Of a stretch of 64,000 nt of DNA, positions 12,001 through 27,035 are shown one piece after another. A program made the translations under genes and the position numbers. The notes under the pieces were generated by a model, which worked only from the letters and a program-made list of their open reading frames with translations, did not search any database and had not been told where the DNA came from. The DNA comes from Gorsachius magnificus (Eukaryota > Chordata > Aves > Pelecaniformes > Ardeidae), in assembly GCA_034008185.1 (NCBI GenBank), contig CM067081.1:154410258-154474257 (forward strand). The letters are read 5' to 3'. How positions within the stretch are numbered: position 1 is the first letter of the stretch; every line of letters begins with the position of its first letter.

Positions 12001-15000
12001 CTGGAATTACAAAGTGGAGCCACTTTCAGGGATAGGAGCATGTTTGCTGACGAAATGTTCTTGCAGACTTGCTTTGCTGGTGTCATATATGCTTGCCTTC
12101 TCCTCCTTGGTGAATTCAGAGCACCACTATAGTGCTGGGTATCACCAAGCCACTGTAGAAGACAATGTTGGAAAAGTCTTGGGTTTCTGTCCTTGTCTGA
12201 ACACTTCAGCTTCACTCCTGCCCCAGCGAGGCAAAACAGCTGGGATCTTGCCAGTTAAAGAGATCCTACAGCCATTACCAGTCCCTTCTCCAGAGGCATG
12301 CAGCATCATTGACCTCCAGTCTTTGCTCTCAGCCAACCATTACATGACAATAAGAGAAAGGCAGTTGTTTTGAGTCCCAGCTGTCCACTGGGATGGCATG
12401 AAATGATGGCAATGAGAGAGAAATCTCATAACAAATTGCCTGCCCATGCAGGTGCCTGGGCTAAGCCTTTGTCATTGTTTCTTAGATGCTTGGATGGAGA
12501 TGTCACAACCTGCTTTTTCAGAGTTGTGTGTTCTTCTTGAACACACTTATGTTTGCATTTCCCAGCACTGCTGAAGCGTGGGATGTAAGAAGTTCATTTT
12601 ATGTAATTTTGGGTGTTTAAAACTTACATTAGTTGTGTGCCTCATCTCCAGAATCAGTGGAAAGAAAGAGATACCTCTGTGTGGTCATTCAAGCCTTGCG
12701 TTTTTAAGGGCATCCTAGGTAAGAATGAGCTGAATATTTCTTCAGAGGTGTCCCTTCCCACCCTCCAGGGAGAGAGCATCCTGACTTTGGGTGGCCTGGG
12801 TTAGGTGAGGTGAATCCTTCCCTCTTTCTAAAGTGGGGCATGTGAGATTGAGGCATCCATGATTGGTAGATATGTTTGAAAACCTGTACTGTGTGACAGA
12901 CCTCCATGTTCAGAGAGTGGATTAAATCTTCCTGCAGAGTCAGCCCAAAAGCAGTGCATCGCTTCAGCCCCAATTAAATGTTGACCAGAGGTCCCCCTAA
13001 ATGTGGGGTTTGAACAGAGGAGAGAGGACTCTTATGCTAGCCTTCAGCTCACAGTTTCATTTGGACAATTCTAAGCAGAAGACTGGAAAGAAGGTAGTAC
13101 AGTTATGGACCGATGTGCATGAGAACTTCACAGCTCCTCTGAAGACAGGGAAATGAACTTGAGGACTCGCAGGGTCTTTTCCATCTGTAGTATCTGTGAT
13201 ACGTTCCTATGGCTGCATACATCAGTGTCAGGGTCTGGACACTGTCCAGCGAGCAGCTGGACTTCTGGGGCTGTGGAGAGAATGAAGCAATTGCAGGAAT
13301 GCTTGAGAACAGGTCTTTAAGTCTGATGTGGGAGGTGGGAGAAAGCCAGCAGATCCCCAAACAGATTTTTATGGCAAACCTCAAGAATTTTCTGCACTTA
13401 CGATCTCTTGCTTTTGGCTTTTTGCTACAGATCCACCATCAAAAGAAAACCCTTATGAAGACATTGAGACCAACAGCCGCTGTTTGGGGAAGAAATGTGT
13501 CCTGACCTTCCCAGCATCCCCCACCTCTTCTGTACCTGGGACTCCCACTAAGGTACTTTGATTCAAGTGGCCACCTCTCCTGCTCCAGAAGGTTTTTGGG
13601 TGAAATCCAGGTCCTGTGTGGAACAAGTGGAGTTTTGCTGGTGACTTTCATGTCAGACTTTTTTTCCTTTTTGTCTTTTACCACAGGGTGCAGTGTGATA
13701 AGAGGGGATTTATTGCCCTTTAGCAAGGTGAAAAAACAGCATTCCCTTATACACATGGTTTGTTGGCTTTCACTTTTTTTCACTCCAGGGCTACCATCCC
13801 CTGGTTGGGGGGAAGACTTTTTGCTAATATAGTGCAAGAAAGGTCTTCCTCCCCTCCAAGAAGGCACTTAAGTGCTTGGGTAATCAAACCCTGCAGCGGT
13901 CTTGGCTCAGTGTCAGTGGGCAGTACACAGTCTGTCCATGCTGATGCCAAGATGCCTCTGCATCTCCCTCCCTTAGGATGCCTCCTCTGCTCTCTCCTTG
14001 ATGAGATTGGGTGCTGGTAACTAATGCAATGCCAGTCCTTTGGTTAGGGGGTTGATACTAAAACGGTGTCCCCACCAGCGGCACAGCTCACAGCCTGGTG
14101 CCATTTTCCTCCTTGGCAGGGAAACCAAAAGAAGAAGTAAAACGTCAGCCTGTACCTCTTGCTCAGAGCTCAGGGCTTACCAAGGCCAGCCCTGCTCTCA
14201 GCCTCCTGATCTGTTTTTGTTGGTTCCTGTTGTCTGTTTAGATAGCCCAAGCCTGGAACAGCAGGGGCAATGTGACAGCAGAAGTCATCTTGGCAACAAC
14301 TGGGTTCTGAGTGGATAGCAGGGATCTAAACACAGTTTTCCTGACCAAAGGGTTTTCCCATGCTCTCCAAGTTGCAGCTATTATTAGAGCTGTTACCCAA
14401 CGTTTTCAGCGTTTCTTGACGTGTTGCTCTTTTCCAGCCAGCTTAATCAGCAACTGAGGTTTCTTTGGATAATTCAACGCTTAACAGTAAAATTTGTTCT
14501 GTGGTTCTCAATCCATTCTCCTTGTTACTAGTTAGGTCTAGAGCAGCAAGGTTCTAAATACGAGTGTTGGAATGAAGTTGATTTCCCTCAGAGAGCTTCA
14601 CAGTCACCTATGAACCCTGATTTCCCACCTGTGCTTTCAAAAGGGGGCTGCAGTGTTACACAGGAATGCCTTTCACCATACATACAGTTCCCAGCAGCAG
14701 GAGATATTTAGTAAAGAGCTGAACGGGAATAATTGTTACACTACAGTGCTTTGACATCTAAAAGCCATGATCTGCATCAGTCAGAAATGAAGTGCTGCAG
14801 CTCTCTTGGCAACTGGCAGGTTTTTAACTGCAATGTGAATCACACTAGGGAGCCTGCCCAGGTTAGGGACTGATGGGGAATGGGTCTGGACAGACTTTCA
14901 GTAGTAGCTTGTATCACTAGCGCAGGATGAGATTCTTCAGTGCGAAGGCTTTTCCCAGACTCATTTTAATGTGTGACACCTCTGTGGGTGGTAAGCATTT

Positions 15001-18000
15001 TTGCAAGTTGAGTGTCTTTTGCCAAACCATCCAGAGACACCTGAGCTAACCTGCATGAATGAATTGGTCTGGCTGAGTGTGTCTGTTGATGGAGGCAGAC
15101 CATTATGCTGCCTCAGCTACGGTGCTGCTGTGACTTGTTTAGAATTAGCTTGGATACCTCTCCTCCACACCACTTAGTGCCACATGGATATGTCCTCTGG
15201 GAGTGCAGATACAGTGCCCGCAAAAGGTGTGACTTAACCTTGTCACAACTGATGGGAAATTTTGTAGGAGAAGACAAAAAGAGTCCTTATTGAGCATCTT
15301 TCTGGTAAGAAGTGGTTTGCCCTTCCTTATCTGCAGCTGAGCTCTCTGCTTCTCTGATGCTGTTTTTGGTCAGGGACTTTAAGAACTTTATACTGATACT
15401 TAAATATCTACTGCTGTGATCCATTGAACTTGCTAATGAGTTTAGGAGGAAACCCATCTCCATAATTATTTCTTGTACCCTCCTCTGAAATATTTAATTC
15501 TGGCCACTGTCAAAGATAGCCATACTGACAGTGCTTTTTGTCTGGTCTCACTGCTTCTCTGTTCCTCCTGGTTAGCTGCTCCTTATCCTAAATGTTTGTG
15601 GTTGGCTGGTTGGTTAGTCTTGTCCTATTTACAGTCCCAGCCTCTGGATTGCACAAGTCCTGGGAGATTTTTTTTTTTTTCACATTGGAGCAAGGCCTCT
15701 TACCAACCCTGAGATTGCATTCTGGTCTGGAATGAATATGGGATGATTAAATTGCTGGTCAAGATAGCCCTGATCTAGCCCGGTAGCTGGGCAAGTTCCT
15801 TGTGCGTGCAGAAATCTGTGAGCATTGTCAGAATTTGGGCTGTTTTGCTAGCTGAGTGCTGTGGGTGCCCCACTGGATTTACCACCATGACAGTTTTAGC
15901 AATGAAGTAAAGGTACGTAAGGTGCTGTGTTCATTCATTACTTCTCCTCCCTTTCCAGTTGCTTTCCAAGCCCATTTTTTTCCGACAAAACTCAGAGCGG
16001 CGGAGTTTCAAACTCCCAGATATACGGAAACTGAGCCGTGATGGGACTGGGTCACCATCCAAAATCAGCCCTCCCTCAACCCCCAGCAGTCCAGATGACA
16101 CCTTCTTCTCCTTGGGAGACCCTCAGAACGGCAAGAGGAGAAGGAAGATTCCCAAGGTAAATCTAGGGCTTTCTCTCTTTTGCTTGGCTTCTTCTAGGCA
16201 GGAACGTGAGTATGAGACAATGTTTTCTTTATTGTCCAGTGTGGCATCCCTGCAATATAGCTGTTGTCCTGACAGTTGACTTGACTTGTGTTTAACCCCC
16301 TTTCTGCCTAAAGGAGAAGGCTCACAAATATCTCTGCAAGTTTTGAAGAAGTTATTTTTCCATCTGAGATATCATGATTGTCAGGAGAGATAAAATAATT
16401 ATAAGAAAGAAAAGTATTTTAATTTTTGGATAAAAGTTTAAGTTTGTAAGAGGGGAAAAAAGCAATTCATATTTTTGCAAAAACCATAGCCCATCATGTT
16501 TCCTTCTTTGCTTGATGTATAGGACGGTCAGAAATTGTCCATGTGTTGTGTTGGTGTTCCCTCCTGGCAATCTGTTCTTTGCTAGATCTGATTCATGCAT
16601 TGGCTGTTTCTAATTCAAGGTAGGGTGTGATTGTAGGTGAACAATGAAAATACTGACCTTTGAGTGACAAAAGGAGTCGTCTGTAGTCATGAGCATTTTC
16701 TGGAGCAATGTTTCCTACTTCGTATTTGGATACAGCATGACTCCGTTTCAATTTTATTTTCTTTCAGATCTAGCAGGAAGTGTATTCAGTCCAAATGAGG
16801 TTTGGCAGCAGTCTATCTATTGAATGTTTCAAAAACACAGTTATAAAACCACAGTTGCTTATCCCAGTCTTTGCAGGACAAGCAGAGGCTACTAGGGACT
16901 GTCTCTGGTGACTTTTAATTTTTTTTCTGAACCCACAGTTTTTATTTGGGGAAAAAGGGATGTGTTTGTGTATCTTCTTCGTTTTCTGGTTGCCAGATCT
17001 GTGTTCTTGTTTGCATATCTGATTTTTGAATGCCCTCTCTGTATGCCTCAGCTCTTCTGGAATGAGCCAAAGATCATAAATGTCCAGGGTTTTCTTTCCC
17101 AGTATGCCTACACATCTATGCATGTGCTTGAGCTCCATCAGTGTGCTCACACATACTTTTATGTCAGCTGAAGGGAAGATTACAAGTATATATTTACTGG
17201 GCAGTGCTCCTGAGCAGTCTTGCAGAGCAAGCTCAGAACTGAGATTTACTGTGTCAGTGGCAAGATCAACCAGAGCCTTGAGCTGGGTGGCTGGGTGGAG
17301 GCTGCACTTCCACATCAGAGCATCCTGCCTCACTTAAATATTTGGATTCAGAGTTCCCTGACCAAGTGTGTGCTGGGCCTGTCGTACCTTCAGCTCTCAG
17401 AACATGGGTGCAGGGATCCCAGACTTTCTGGAATAAATGTGAAAGCGGTGGCCACGTCCTGCTGCTCCTGCCTGGGACCTTGACAAGGAGGCAGCTCTGC
17501 TCAAGGAGGCTTGTGGAAGCCTGGCATCATCCTTCTGCAACTCCTCTCCCCTTCAGAGATGGGTAGGGAGACCAGAGGCACTGAATGAGCTGCTATGCCC
17601 AAAGCGGAAAAGTCCTCTCTCCTGGTCAGCTGGGAGGCCAGGGAATGGCTCCCACCCATCTTGATTTCTTCAGAATTCTTTGTATTACATGTTTCCCCCA
17701 TGCCTGGTATGAAGGCTTTTCCAGCACATCCCATGACAGATGTTAAAGGCGTAAATACATTAATGTTTCCTGTCATCCTCCAGCCAGTTTTCTGCTTTCA
17801 AACCTGCAAACCAGGGCAGGTTCCCAAGGGACTCTTTGGTGCTCCCTGGAGCATGGACCCCATGGTATGGAGAGGCCCAGGTGGGCACCATCAAGCTGAT
17901 ATGGCCACACAGTGTGGAAGTGCATTAAGGCCTGGCTTTTCATCAGGGTTTGTTACCTTGGGGTCCTGCCATGCCAGCACAACTGTACTGCTTCTGTACC

Positions 18001-21000
18001 AGAGTGAGCGTGGCCGTTGGCCGTGCAGGTGGAGGTTGCTGTGCAAGGTAGACGCTGGTAATTGTCAGTTCTCGGCCATGGAGTGAAAAGTTTCAGTGTG
18101 GCCAGGGTTGGGAAACAGAGCACTTTGCATGAAATTCTAACTCAGTTTCTTGCCTGGGAAGGAAAATAATCTTGTTTGTTTGTATGTTTGCTAAGCAGCT
18201 TGTGTTGAAAATCAATGCCATTTATGAGGCTCGAAGGGGAAAGAAACGTGTCAAGAGGCTATCGCAGTCTACAGAGAGCAATTCAGGGAAAGGTAAAGGA
18301 ACTTTGAATCATCATACATCTAAGACTTTTGGAGGACTTGCCTTAGAGTTTAGGCTGGCTTAGTGATTTATGTGATGTTTTCTAATGCTTCTTCCAGTCC
18401 AGGGTGAGACTGAGTTGGGGCTTTCTTTTGGGAAGATAAAGGTTGTTTCTCTGCCCAAAAGACTTTCACTATAACAGAACTTTTTTGTTTTTCTTGCTTA
18501 ATTTTCATTCCGTGGCTTTACATGATAACCTTATAGGTCACACCAAAAATATCCCCCCTTTTTGATGTTTATTTCTGGAACAGGCTGGAAGCTTTGGAGA
18601 GGAATGTTCTGTCCAAAGAGTCTGATTTGTTGAGATCAAAACATTTTGCGGGAATGTGTCACTTTAGTGAACTGTCCAATGGAAGACAGTAAGATTTTGA
18701 AACAGCCCTGGTTCCTTCAGCATCTCAATAAACAAATAGCCGAAGTTGGGAATCAGGGTTTCTACACTTGACTGTAGGACCATCTTCATCATATAAGATT
18801 GAGACTTTCAGCCTCCCACTGTCAATCAACAACTTGTCAAAGTGTTCAGGTGCTTCAGAGCAATTACTTTTAAACATCTTATCTCTGTAAAACTTAAAAT
18901 TACGTCTTTTCCAACACAGTATTTTTTCCCAAAAACCCTAACTTTCATCTGAAAGTGACCACCAGCTCTATTTGTTTCCCACAATTACTTGTTACTGTTT
19001 ATCCTGTTTTATATGTTATATATACCCACAGGGTGGATGAGTGTGTTTATATGAACCTTCAGGGGAAGAATCCCAGACTTTTCTCTACATCATTTTTTAT
19101 ACACCTCTCTGAAGCATCTGAGGTGGCATTGACAGAAACAGGCTATTGGACCATATAGACCTTGAGTCTGATTCAGTCTGGCAGTTGGGTTTTTTGTTTG
19201 TTTGCTTGTTTTTATCCCTTAGCCTGCAAACTACTGCATATTAATCAGTATTTTGCCTTGGTGTCATGCTTATACATACTTGGACAAAACACTGCACTGT
19301 CATTTTATTCTTTATGCAACTCTTTTGGCTGTGCAAAATTGATTTTGTTGTTTGGTTTTTTTATTATTCCGTGAATGAATGGGAAGGTATACCAAGGTTG
19401 GTAAGCTAAATGTCTGTGGGTATGTGCACCCTTGAAAAGAACAGGGCCCTTGCAATCTGTACTGTCTTCCCCCTGAAGTTGCCAGACCTGGTTTTCTTAT
19501 GCCAGTGATAAGAAATGCACAGTTATAAATAGGCTTTACTTACTTCATCTTCCCCTTTCCTTTTTCCTAGTTACAGATGAAAACAGTGAATCGGACAGCG
19601 ATACTGAAGAGAAGCTGAAAGGTAAGGCAAATGTGTGAAAAACTCTGCTCTGAGATCCTGGGTCAAGGTCTCTCCTCTGTGTTCTGCTGTTGGAGAAGGA
19701 GCTTGTTTCCACTCTGAACACAGTGAGAAAACAAAGATCTCAGTACTGCAGAAGAAAATCTATGGGCAGAGGACTATAGGAGTCCAAAACAAACATCTGT
19801 TCCAATTCTCATCAAAGGTCTTTGCGCTGCCTTTCCTAGGAGATGGCTTGGACACTGTGGAAGTACAGTGAGGTTTTTCTAAATACACAGTCACAAATGT
19901 GTGACCAGGCTGACAGCAGCAGTATTGCATGGGACAGGGTGTTCAGAAACCTCACTACACATTTCCTAAGGGAAAAAAAACCCACCAGCCAGAATGGCTA
20001 GCTAGGAAACTAGTTAAACTTTTCTGTATTGGCTGAATTGGGATAATGCGCTTCATTGCTTGCTTCACTCTGATAGAACTATACGGTATAGTGGTCTCCG
20101 TAATACTCTTCTGAAACCTTCTTGTACTAGTGACTAGCTCTGTGACATGCTGGTGGCATTACAGTCTTTGGGGGATTTATATGGCAAATTCAAAGTCCTG
20201 GCAGAGTTAGCATGCAAGATGGAAACTCCCTCAGATTCCAAAGTTTCCTGACTCACATGCACACCTGATCTGGGTAGCAGGTCAGTTCCCAAGCTGAAAA
20301 GACAGGCATAAGCAGCACTTTGCACTCTTGTATCGATCACAGTGCACTGTGCTTAGGAATGTTCGTCCTTACCCTCTTTCAGGTTTTGAGAACAGAAACC
20401 TCAAACTGAGTTCCCTCTTGTGAGCACAGCTTCCCACACAATAACTACTCTATGCTCTTGCTTTCCTCTGCATTTGGAAATCTTTCATGTGTACTGCTGC
20501 GTTAACAAGATCAAGCTGAAAATTGCTGCCACTGCCTACCTTTTGACAGTTTCTCAGGCTAGCCTGGAGACAGGGAGAGAGGGTTTGCACCCAAATTGTG
20601 CAGAAATTACATTCACAACTCTCTTGAAACACAATGTTGTGAAATACAGCCTATGTTCAGATGTAGCTGAGAAAGACACTGTAAATGTGGCCAGGAAGAC
20701 TCAAACTCTTATCTGTTACTGGTTGCCATAGCAAATCATGTGCATCACCCTGGGTTTCTCTGTAATGTCTGTGTAACTGCAGCTAGGAACTGCCTATAGA
20801 GGGGATGATGGAGATCATGTGAAGTCACCTCAAATCCAACAGCACTGGACTCTGAACAATATCCAGATTCATACCTGGATGTGAGTGATTGTGCAAGTCT
20901 ACATAACTGTGAACAGGAGCTTTGGCACTTGCTGTTTGCTCTAGCTACACCTGTATTTTGCCTTATGCCTTGTTGAACTGTTGACTCTTCTATTTTTAAA

Positions 21001-24000
21001 TAGCAAAATGAGATGATTTAGCAAGTCTCTTTTATCTGGGACTTTCCATTTTGTATGTTTTACTTAACAGACTGAACACACCGGCCAGTTACCTCTACTT
21101 AGCAAGTCACTGCACATCGTCTGAGACACAGTAAATCATCACACAGCACTCATCAGACTGCATGTCAGAGCCATAAGTGCTGACCCTTGGGAAGGAAAAA
21201 TGTTGAAAGACAATCCAGTACAAAAAAACCCAGTACAATCCTGGTATCTTCAGTAGGTCGCACAGAATATAAAAAATGTAGAGCTTGAGTGAGCTTTTCA
21301 GAAGCACTCAGCATTGCGGTGACACTGCTCCTTTTGAAGTCCCTGGTAAAGCAGAAACCACTTCTGAAAACTTTTGAACAAGTACAGCCTTAGAGCAAAT
21401 AGCATAATAGGCGATGAGAGAAAGGAGTGTAAACCATCTTTCCAGAACTTTAACTGTCCAGGGATTATTACACTCTCTGATTTAAGAGGCATCTCAAGAT
21501 TGCTTTAAATTACATTTTCTGGAATAGTCCACGAGTGGCACAACTTTACCAGACAAAAGGTCAAGAGTCTGTCCTAAAGTATATACCATCTCTCAGGAAG
21601 CCCTGTTTCCCAAGCAGACATCTTCTGTATTTGGAGTTCCTGCAGTATCCCTGTGGTTGTTGTTTCTGTCAAAACGTTGCACTGCCACCCGCATTCACAA
21701 AAAGCACAGTTGTGAGAATGTGCTGTAGTCTCTGCTTGCAGTTAATTTTTTGTTTCTTTTGTAGTAGGGGTGAGGGAGACATCATGCAGATTTAATTTGG
21801 GATGCGACTGTAAAACAAAGCAGGGGGGTGGTCTTAGGGAATCTCATCTGGTCTCTTCTCAGCAGGCAGCTTTTCATTACTTTCTATGCTGGAATGTTTA
21901 TTGTCCCACAGCTCATGTGTGTTGCAGTTACAGCTTGCTTGGCAGTTTTTCTTGTTTTCCCATTGTCTTGGGTGAACTTGTAGGAACATGGTCCTGAGAG
22001 ATTAGTTTTAGGCACAGGAAGGACTGGCATGAGGCAGCTTTTTTCATTTGCACCTCTTCATGGTTTTTCTTTTTGTTGTTGGCCTCCAGCCCACCCTGCA
22101 TTACTGAAGCTGTGAGTCCCCAGTGTTACTCAGCCGGTGGAGCCCTAGCCTGACCCAAATGCTGGTCTTGTAAAATCATGGGGATTGCTACCCACAGCCT
22201 CCTCTGAACAAAGGTGATCAATCACCTGACTGTGCTGGCTTTGAAGGATACATAACTGAATGCTAGGATGAATGCCGAGACATTATCTGTTACGCCATGT
22301 CCTGTATGGATCTCAGTCGTCTTCAGCTGTAAAAGCTATCTATGAAATCCTTCTGCCGCCAAAGCTCTTCAGAGTGATGGCACTCACAACATTACATCCC
22401 ATCTCTGTCGATATTTATAGTGCAGCTTCCACATGGTTCCCACCTCTTACTCAGCCACTGAAAAAGTAAATGCAGTGAGATGATTTCGAGTTTATCCATA
22501 AGTCTCTGCAAAGCACTGTTGGTGCTCTGTGCAAAGGCCGAGACAAAGTCACAATTTCTAACCTTTTTCTTCATAGCTCACAGCCAGCGTCTGGTGCATG
22601 TGAAATCTCGCCTGAAGCAAACCCCGCGGTACCAAACCTTGGAACGGGACTTGATTGAATATCAAGAGAGGCAGCTGTTTGAGTACTTCGTCGTTGTGTC
22701 GCTGCACAAGAAGCAAGCTGGGGCTGCCTACGTCCCTGAGGTTACCCAGCAGTTCCCACTGAAGGTGCAGTGCCTGTCGGGAGGGTCTGGCTGACATGTC
22801 TCAGATTGCGTGGTGCACTTGCACAGCTGGAGAAGCCACAGCTTCTCTGTTGACTGCATGTTATATCAGTAACCCCTCTGCTGCGTCAGTGTCCAGTGAG
22901 ACTGAAGATAGAGGGGCTGCAGTCAACCCCTGAGAATTGTCATGGTATTCCCCACTGTTGAAAGAGCAGCTGATTTAGGTCTTTTGCTGCCCTTGGCTAT
23001 GACTTTTATGTAGCTATTCCCTTTCTCCCCCTTTTCTCCTTAAAGAAAACCGATGCTTGGGAGAAGACACATGTTCTTAAAGGGAAAGCAACAGCTTTCA
23101 CCAATAGTCTAGCTCAAAACAGGGAATGAGGAATGGGAGGAACAGAGGGCCACTGTGACAGTGTGTTTGTAAATGGAATGTAACCAGAGCTCCCCTCAGA
23201 CTTCAGTTCTCTCACCCCTTGCTGGAAGATGTGTCCGAGACTGGAGGCACAATATAGCAGGGGCAGGTGCTGCAGATGCAGGGCTTGATGGAATTGGGAG
23301 CACAGAGTTACTTTAAGATACATAAAAATTAGGTGATCCAGAATCACAGAAATTTTAATATCTTCCAGGCAGAAGCTTAGCCTCTGTCATCACCTCTTCA
23401 TTTGTCACAGGAAAAATATTTGAAGTCATTCCATCCCCACATGACTAATTGGAAACATTCCTTCTCTCTGTTCTGCTAGCTCGAGCGCTCGTTCAAATTC
23501 ATGCGAGAGGCAGAAGATCAGTTGAAAGCTATTCCCCAGTTTTGCTTCCCTGATGCAAAGGACTGGGCCCCCATCCATCATTTTGCCAGGTAAGTACTGT
23601 ATTTTGTATCCCAATTCATGAGAAACAGATTTCTAGATATCAAGCTAATTAAATATGGGAGCTGTTATGGTAGAAAATTGGGCTAAGCCCTGAGCGAGCT
23701 GTATTGGAAATGCAAAAAGATTCTGGGTTTATTGGGTTTGTATGTCAGAGACTTTTTATGTGGGTGATGGGTATCTTGTCATTCTGGTTTATCTTTCTCA
23801 GTGAGACGTTCTCATTTGTCCTGACGGGGGAAGATGGAAGCAGGCGATTTGGATACTGTAGGAGGCTGCTGGTAATTATCCCTTTTTTTTTTTTTTCTTT
23901 ACTTAGAGATGCAGCCTTCTGTGGGGTTGGTGTTACTGGCACCCATTCTGGAAAGTGGAAAGCTGCTGCTCTTCTCTTCCAGTGTAGAAAGAAAGAGCGG

Positions 24001-26994
24001 CAGCAAAGCAGCTTTGCTCTCTTCTGCTCTGCTCAGTCCCAAAGTCCCTCACTGAGTACCATCCTCCACTCCAGGCATAGCTCTTTTACCTTTTCTTTAC
24101 ACCAGTGCTTAACGTTATGACCATGGACTGTTGTTTCACCACTAAGCTGAAGATAGGGTTTGTCTCCTTAGGTTTAGATAGCTACTGAACAGTTGTTTAA
24201 ACTGGTGCTAGTCCTGTAGGCTGAGTTATCTCTGTAGAGCGGTATGCCCTTAGTCATTTGACGTAGGACAGTTGGGATCATGCTGTGGATGTGCCCACAT
24301 CTCCCCGCTGTTTCTAGCGCACCAGGGTTTGAGCCAGACATAAGGTATTGTCATCAGCAGCATGCTGTCAAGTGTCTGCCAATTTCTGAGCCATCCAGCG
24401 AGCTGCAGAACTAAGAGACCAGTCGCTCTGTCTCTGCAGTAGTTACAACTCTGACATTTTCTTGGTGTTTTGTGTGTGTGTTTGCGTTTGTCTTGAAAGC
24501 CCAGTGGGAAAGGGAAGCGTCTCCCAGAAGTTTACTGCATTGTGAGTCGCCTTGGATGCTTCAATCTCTTCTCTAAGGTGAGGGGGGAGAGAGAGGGAAT
24601 TTGTGCTGTAGGCCAAGAGGGACCTCAAAGTGAAGTCAGCACCAGAAGAATGGGGATCAGGGAAGCTGATGGCTGAAGGAAGGGCCTCAAATGGTGTTGG
24701 CAAGGCGACTGCATGCTAATTCCAGAACCAAGTGAAAACATGGTTAAAAGGAAAACCAGATTGTCAGCTACTGCCTTGTTCCTTCAGCAGAACTACCAGA
24801 ACACAAGCACTGAGAGATTAAAAGGTGGAGTCCTGACTCTGAGAATGGTGGGGAGTTTGCAAATTGTAAGTTTTCCATTGACCTCACTGGAGCTGGGTTT
24901 CTCTTGCTGAAGGAAATTAAGGGTCTTCTGTTGCACCTTTTACCTTCTTCCTTATGATTCAAGGCTCCGTGTCGATGCTGGGTTAAGGAGAGAATATAGA
25001 TGCTGGTGCATTTTATTCCTGGTATTACCTCCCTCCTCCTGACTTACATGGTTTTGTGTCTTCATGCTTTTATTTCAGATCTTGGATGAGGTTGAGAAGA
25101 GACGGGGCATTTCCCCTGCCTTGGTGCAGCCTCTCATGAGGAGTGTCATGGAGGCACCTTTCCCAGCTTTGGGCCGGACAATTACCGTAAAGAACTTCTT
25201 GCCAGGCTCAGGAACAGAGGTAAAGACACCACCCTGGAGAGAGGGAGACTTAGGCCAGCAAATGGTGCAGGACTGGCCACTGGAAGTTGGGACTGTGACA
25301 TAGCACTGGGGATCTCCAAGGACAGATTGTCTGGCAACTGTGTGGGAAAGCTGGAGAATAAAACAGAGGACCGGAGGGGATGGCATGGAGACATTCAGTG
25401 ACCTCAGAAACAAAAGGGGAATCATATGGTAAAAAGGAGTGTAAGGACATAGCCATGCTAATATTGCAAAATGAAACCACTTGAGGCCAAGTGGCACGGG
25501 CTGATGGGCCCCATGCTGCACAGCACATGACCCCGGGCCTGCTCAAGGCCCCCCACACTTAACTCCCTGAAGGCAGGATTCATAGCGCTTGTTCCAGTAT
25601 CCTTAATAATGAACCACTGTTTGGGACAGGGCATGGGGTTCTGCTCAAAAAATACCTGAAACCACACAAGGGTAATGTTGCAGCCTTTAAGAATGGCATT
25701 TTCACAGCATGGAGGTGAGGGTATGTGTTGCATCTCCTACAGTGTAGTGTGAGAACAGTGAGAGGGTTTTAAGATTGCAGAGCTTTTGCGGGTAGCATTG
25801 AAAGACTGTGGGAGGGTGGAGGGAGCAAGATTGAACTTGTTGGGCATGGTATGCCTTGAACATGCAAGAGAGGAGAGCGAGTGAGTTGACAGAAGTTGTG
25901 TCTGAGGGCTTCAGCATAGCACTACATGATAACATTTTCCTCACCCAAACTGAAAACAGTCCAAACTAAATTAAATTACCGCAGAGCACATGCATAGCTG
26001 GTTAAAAATCTGCACTCAAGAAGTAGAGTCCCAGTGGTGTGCTGTCAGGCTGTGGGAATATTTTGTCTGTTTTGCTTCTGAGATCCTTAATGTTCGTTAA
26101 TTATCTGGTTGATGGCATAAACTCCACAATTACACAATGGGTAGGTGACAGCATTGGGATGGGTTGCAGGCACTTTGGAGACTAAGGGATTGAAATTCAA
26201 AATGACCTTGCTATATTGAAAGTTTGGTCTGGAATTCAATATGGACAAAAGCAAAATGCTGGGAAGAAAAAATGAGTAGTCTAATACAACATGGGAGTAA
26301 CTGAGTGAGCAACAGTATGTCAGAAAAGGATCTGGTGGTATACTGGGCCATAAGGTGAGCAGAAGTAACAGTATAGTATTATTTAGACAAACTCCTCCAT
26401 TGTGAAAGAAAGTAAGGGGATGAATAATAAATAAAAACAATTTTTCTGCTTTCCAGAATTGGTGGAAATTTATTTGGAGTATTGTTTTCTGAAAAATGCA
26501 AACACTAGGAGAAAGCCCTGGAAGAGCAGTTCCAGTTACTAAGTGTTTTAGAAAATACAGGCAAAGCTTGAGGAAATTGTTTGCTTAATATAGAAAACAA
26601 AGGACAAAGGAGGACACGTGATAATACCTTCCAATATACATTTCCTACAGAGAGGAACGTGACCAGTTGTTCTGAGGGTATACTTAATAGTAAGACAACA
26701 AGTAGTTGAAGTAATTTGCCACTGATGTGTTTCAGCTGCAGGCTTGGTGTTGGTAAGTGTAGTTCAGAACTAGAGTAGTTTTCTTGTGGGATTTTATGAA
26801 ATTTGTGGTGTTGGAGGCTTTCAAGAATAATTTAGATAAGCATATGTCTAAGATAAGGAGTGTGAAGTGCCAAGGTGCTGTGACAGGAATAATTTAAGTA
26901 GATATGGATAAAGAAAAATGACCACAGGCTGCTCGTTTGTGTAACTGGTATAAAAAAAAATTATAGTCAGTAGGTTAGGCATCCAGATTCTTGC

Positions 26995-27035
<41 letters not shown>

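Larger units (their letters stand above)
10139..18198. other. DENND2A introns 10.1-18.2 kb
   Basis: Introns 10095-13430, 13553-15958 and 16157-18198 surround coding exons 4 and 5. I recognise no further exon, repeat copy or RNA gene. A G-run near 11070 and a T-run near 15670 are simple sequence. Confidence 0.55.
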
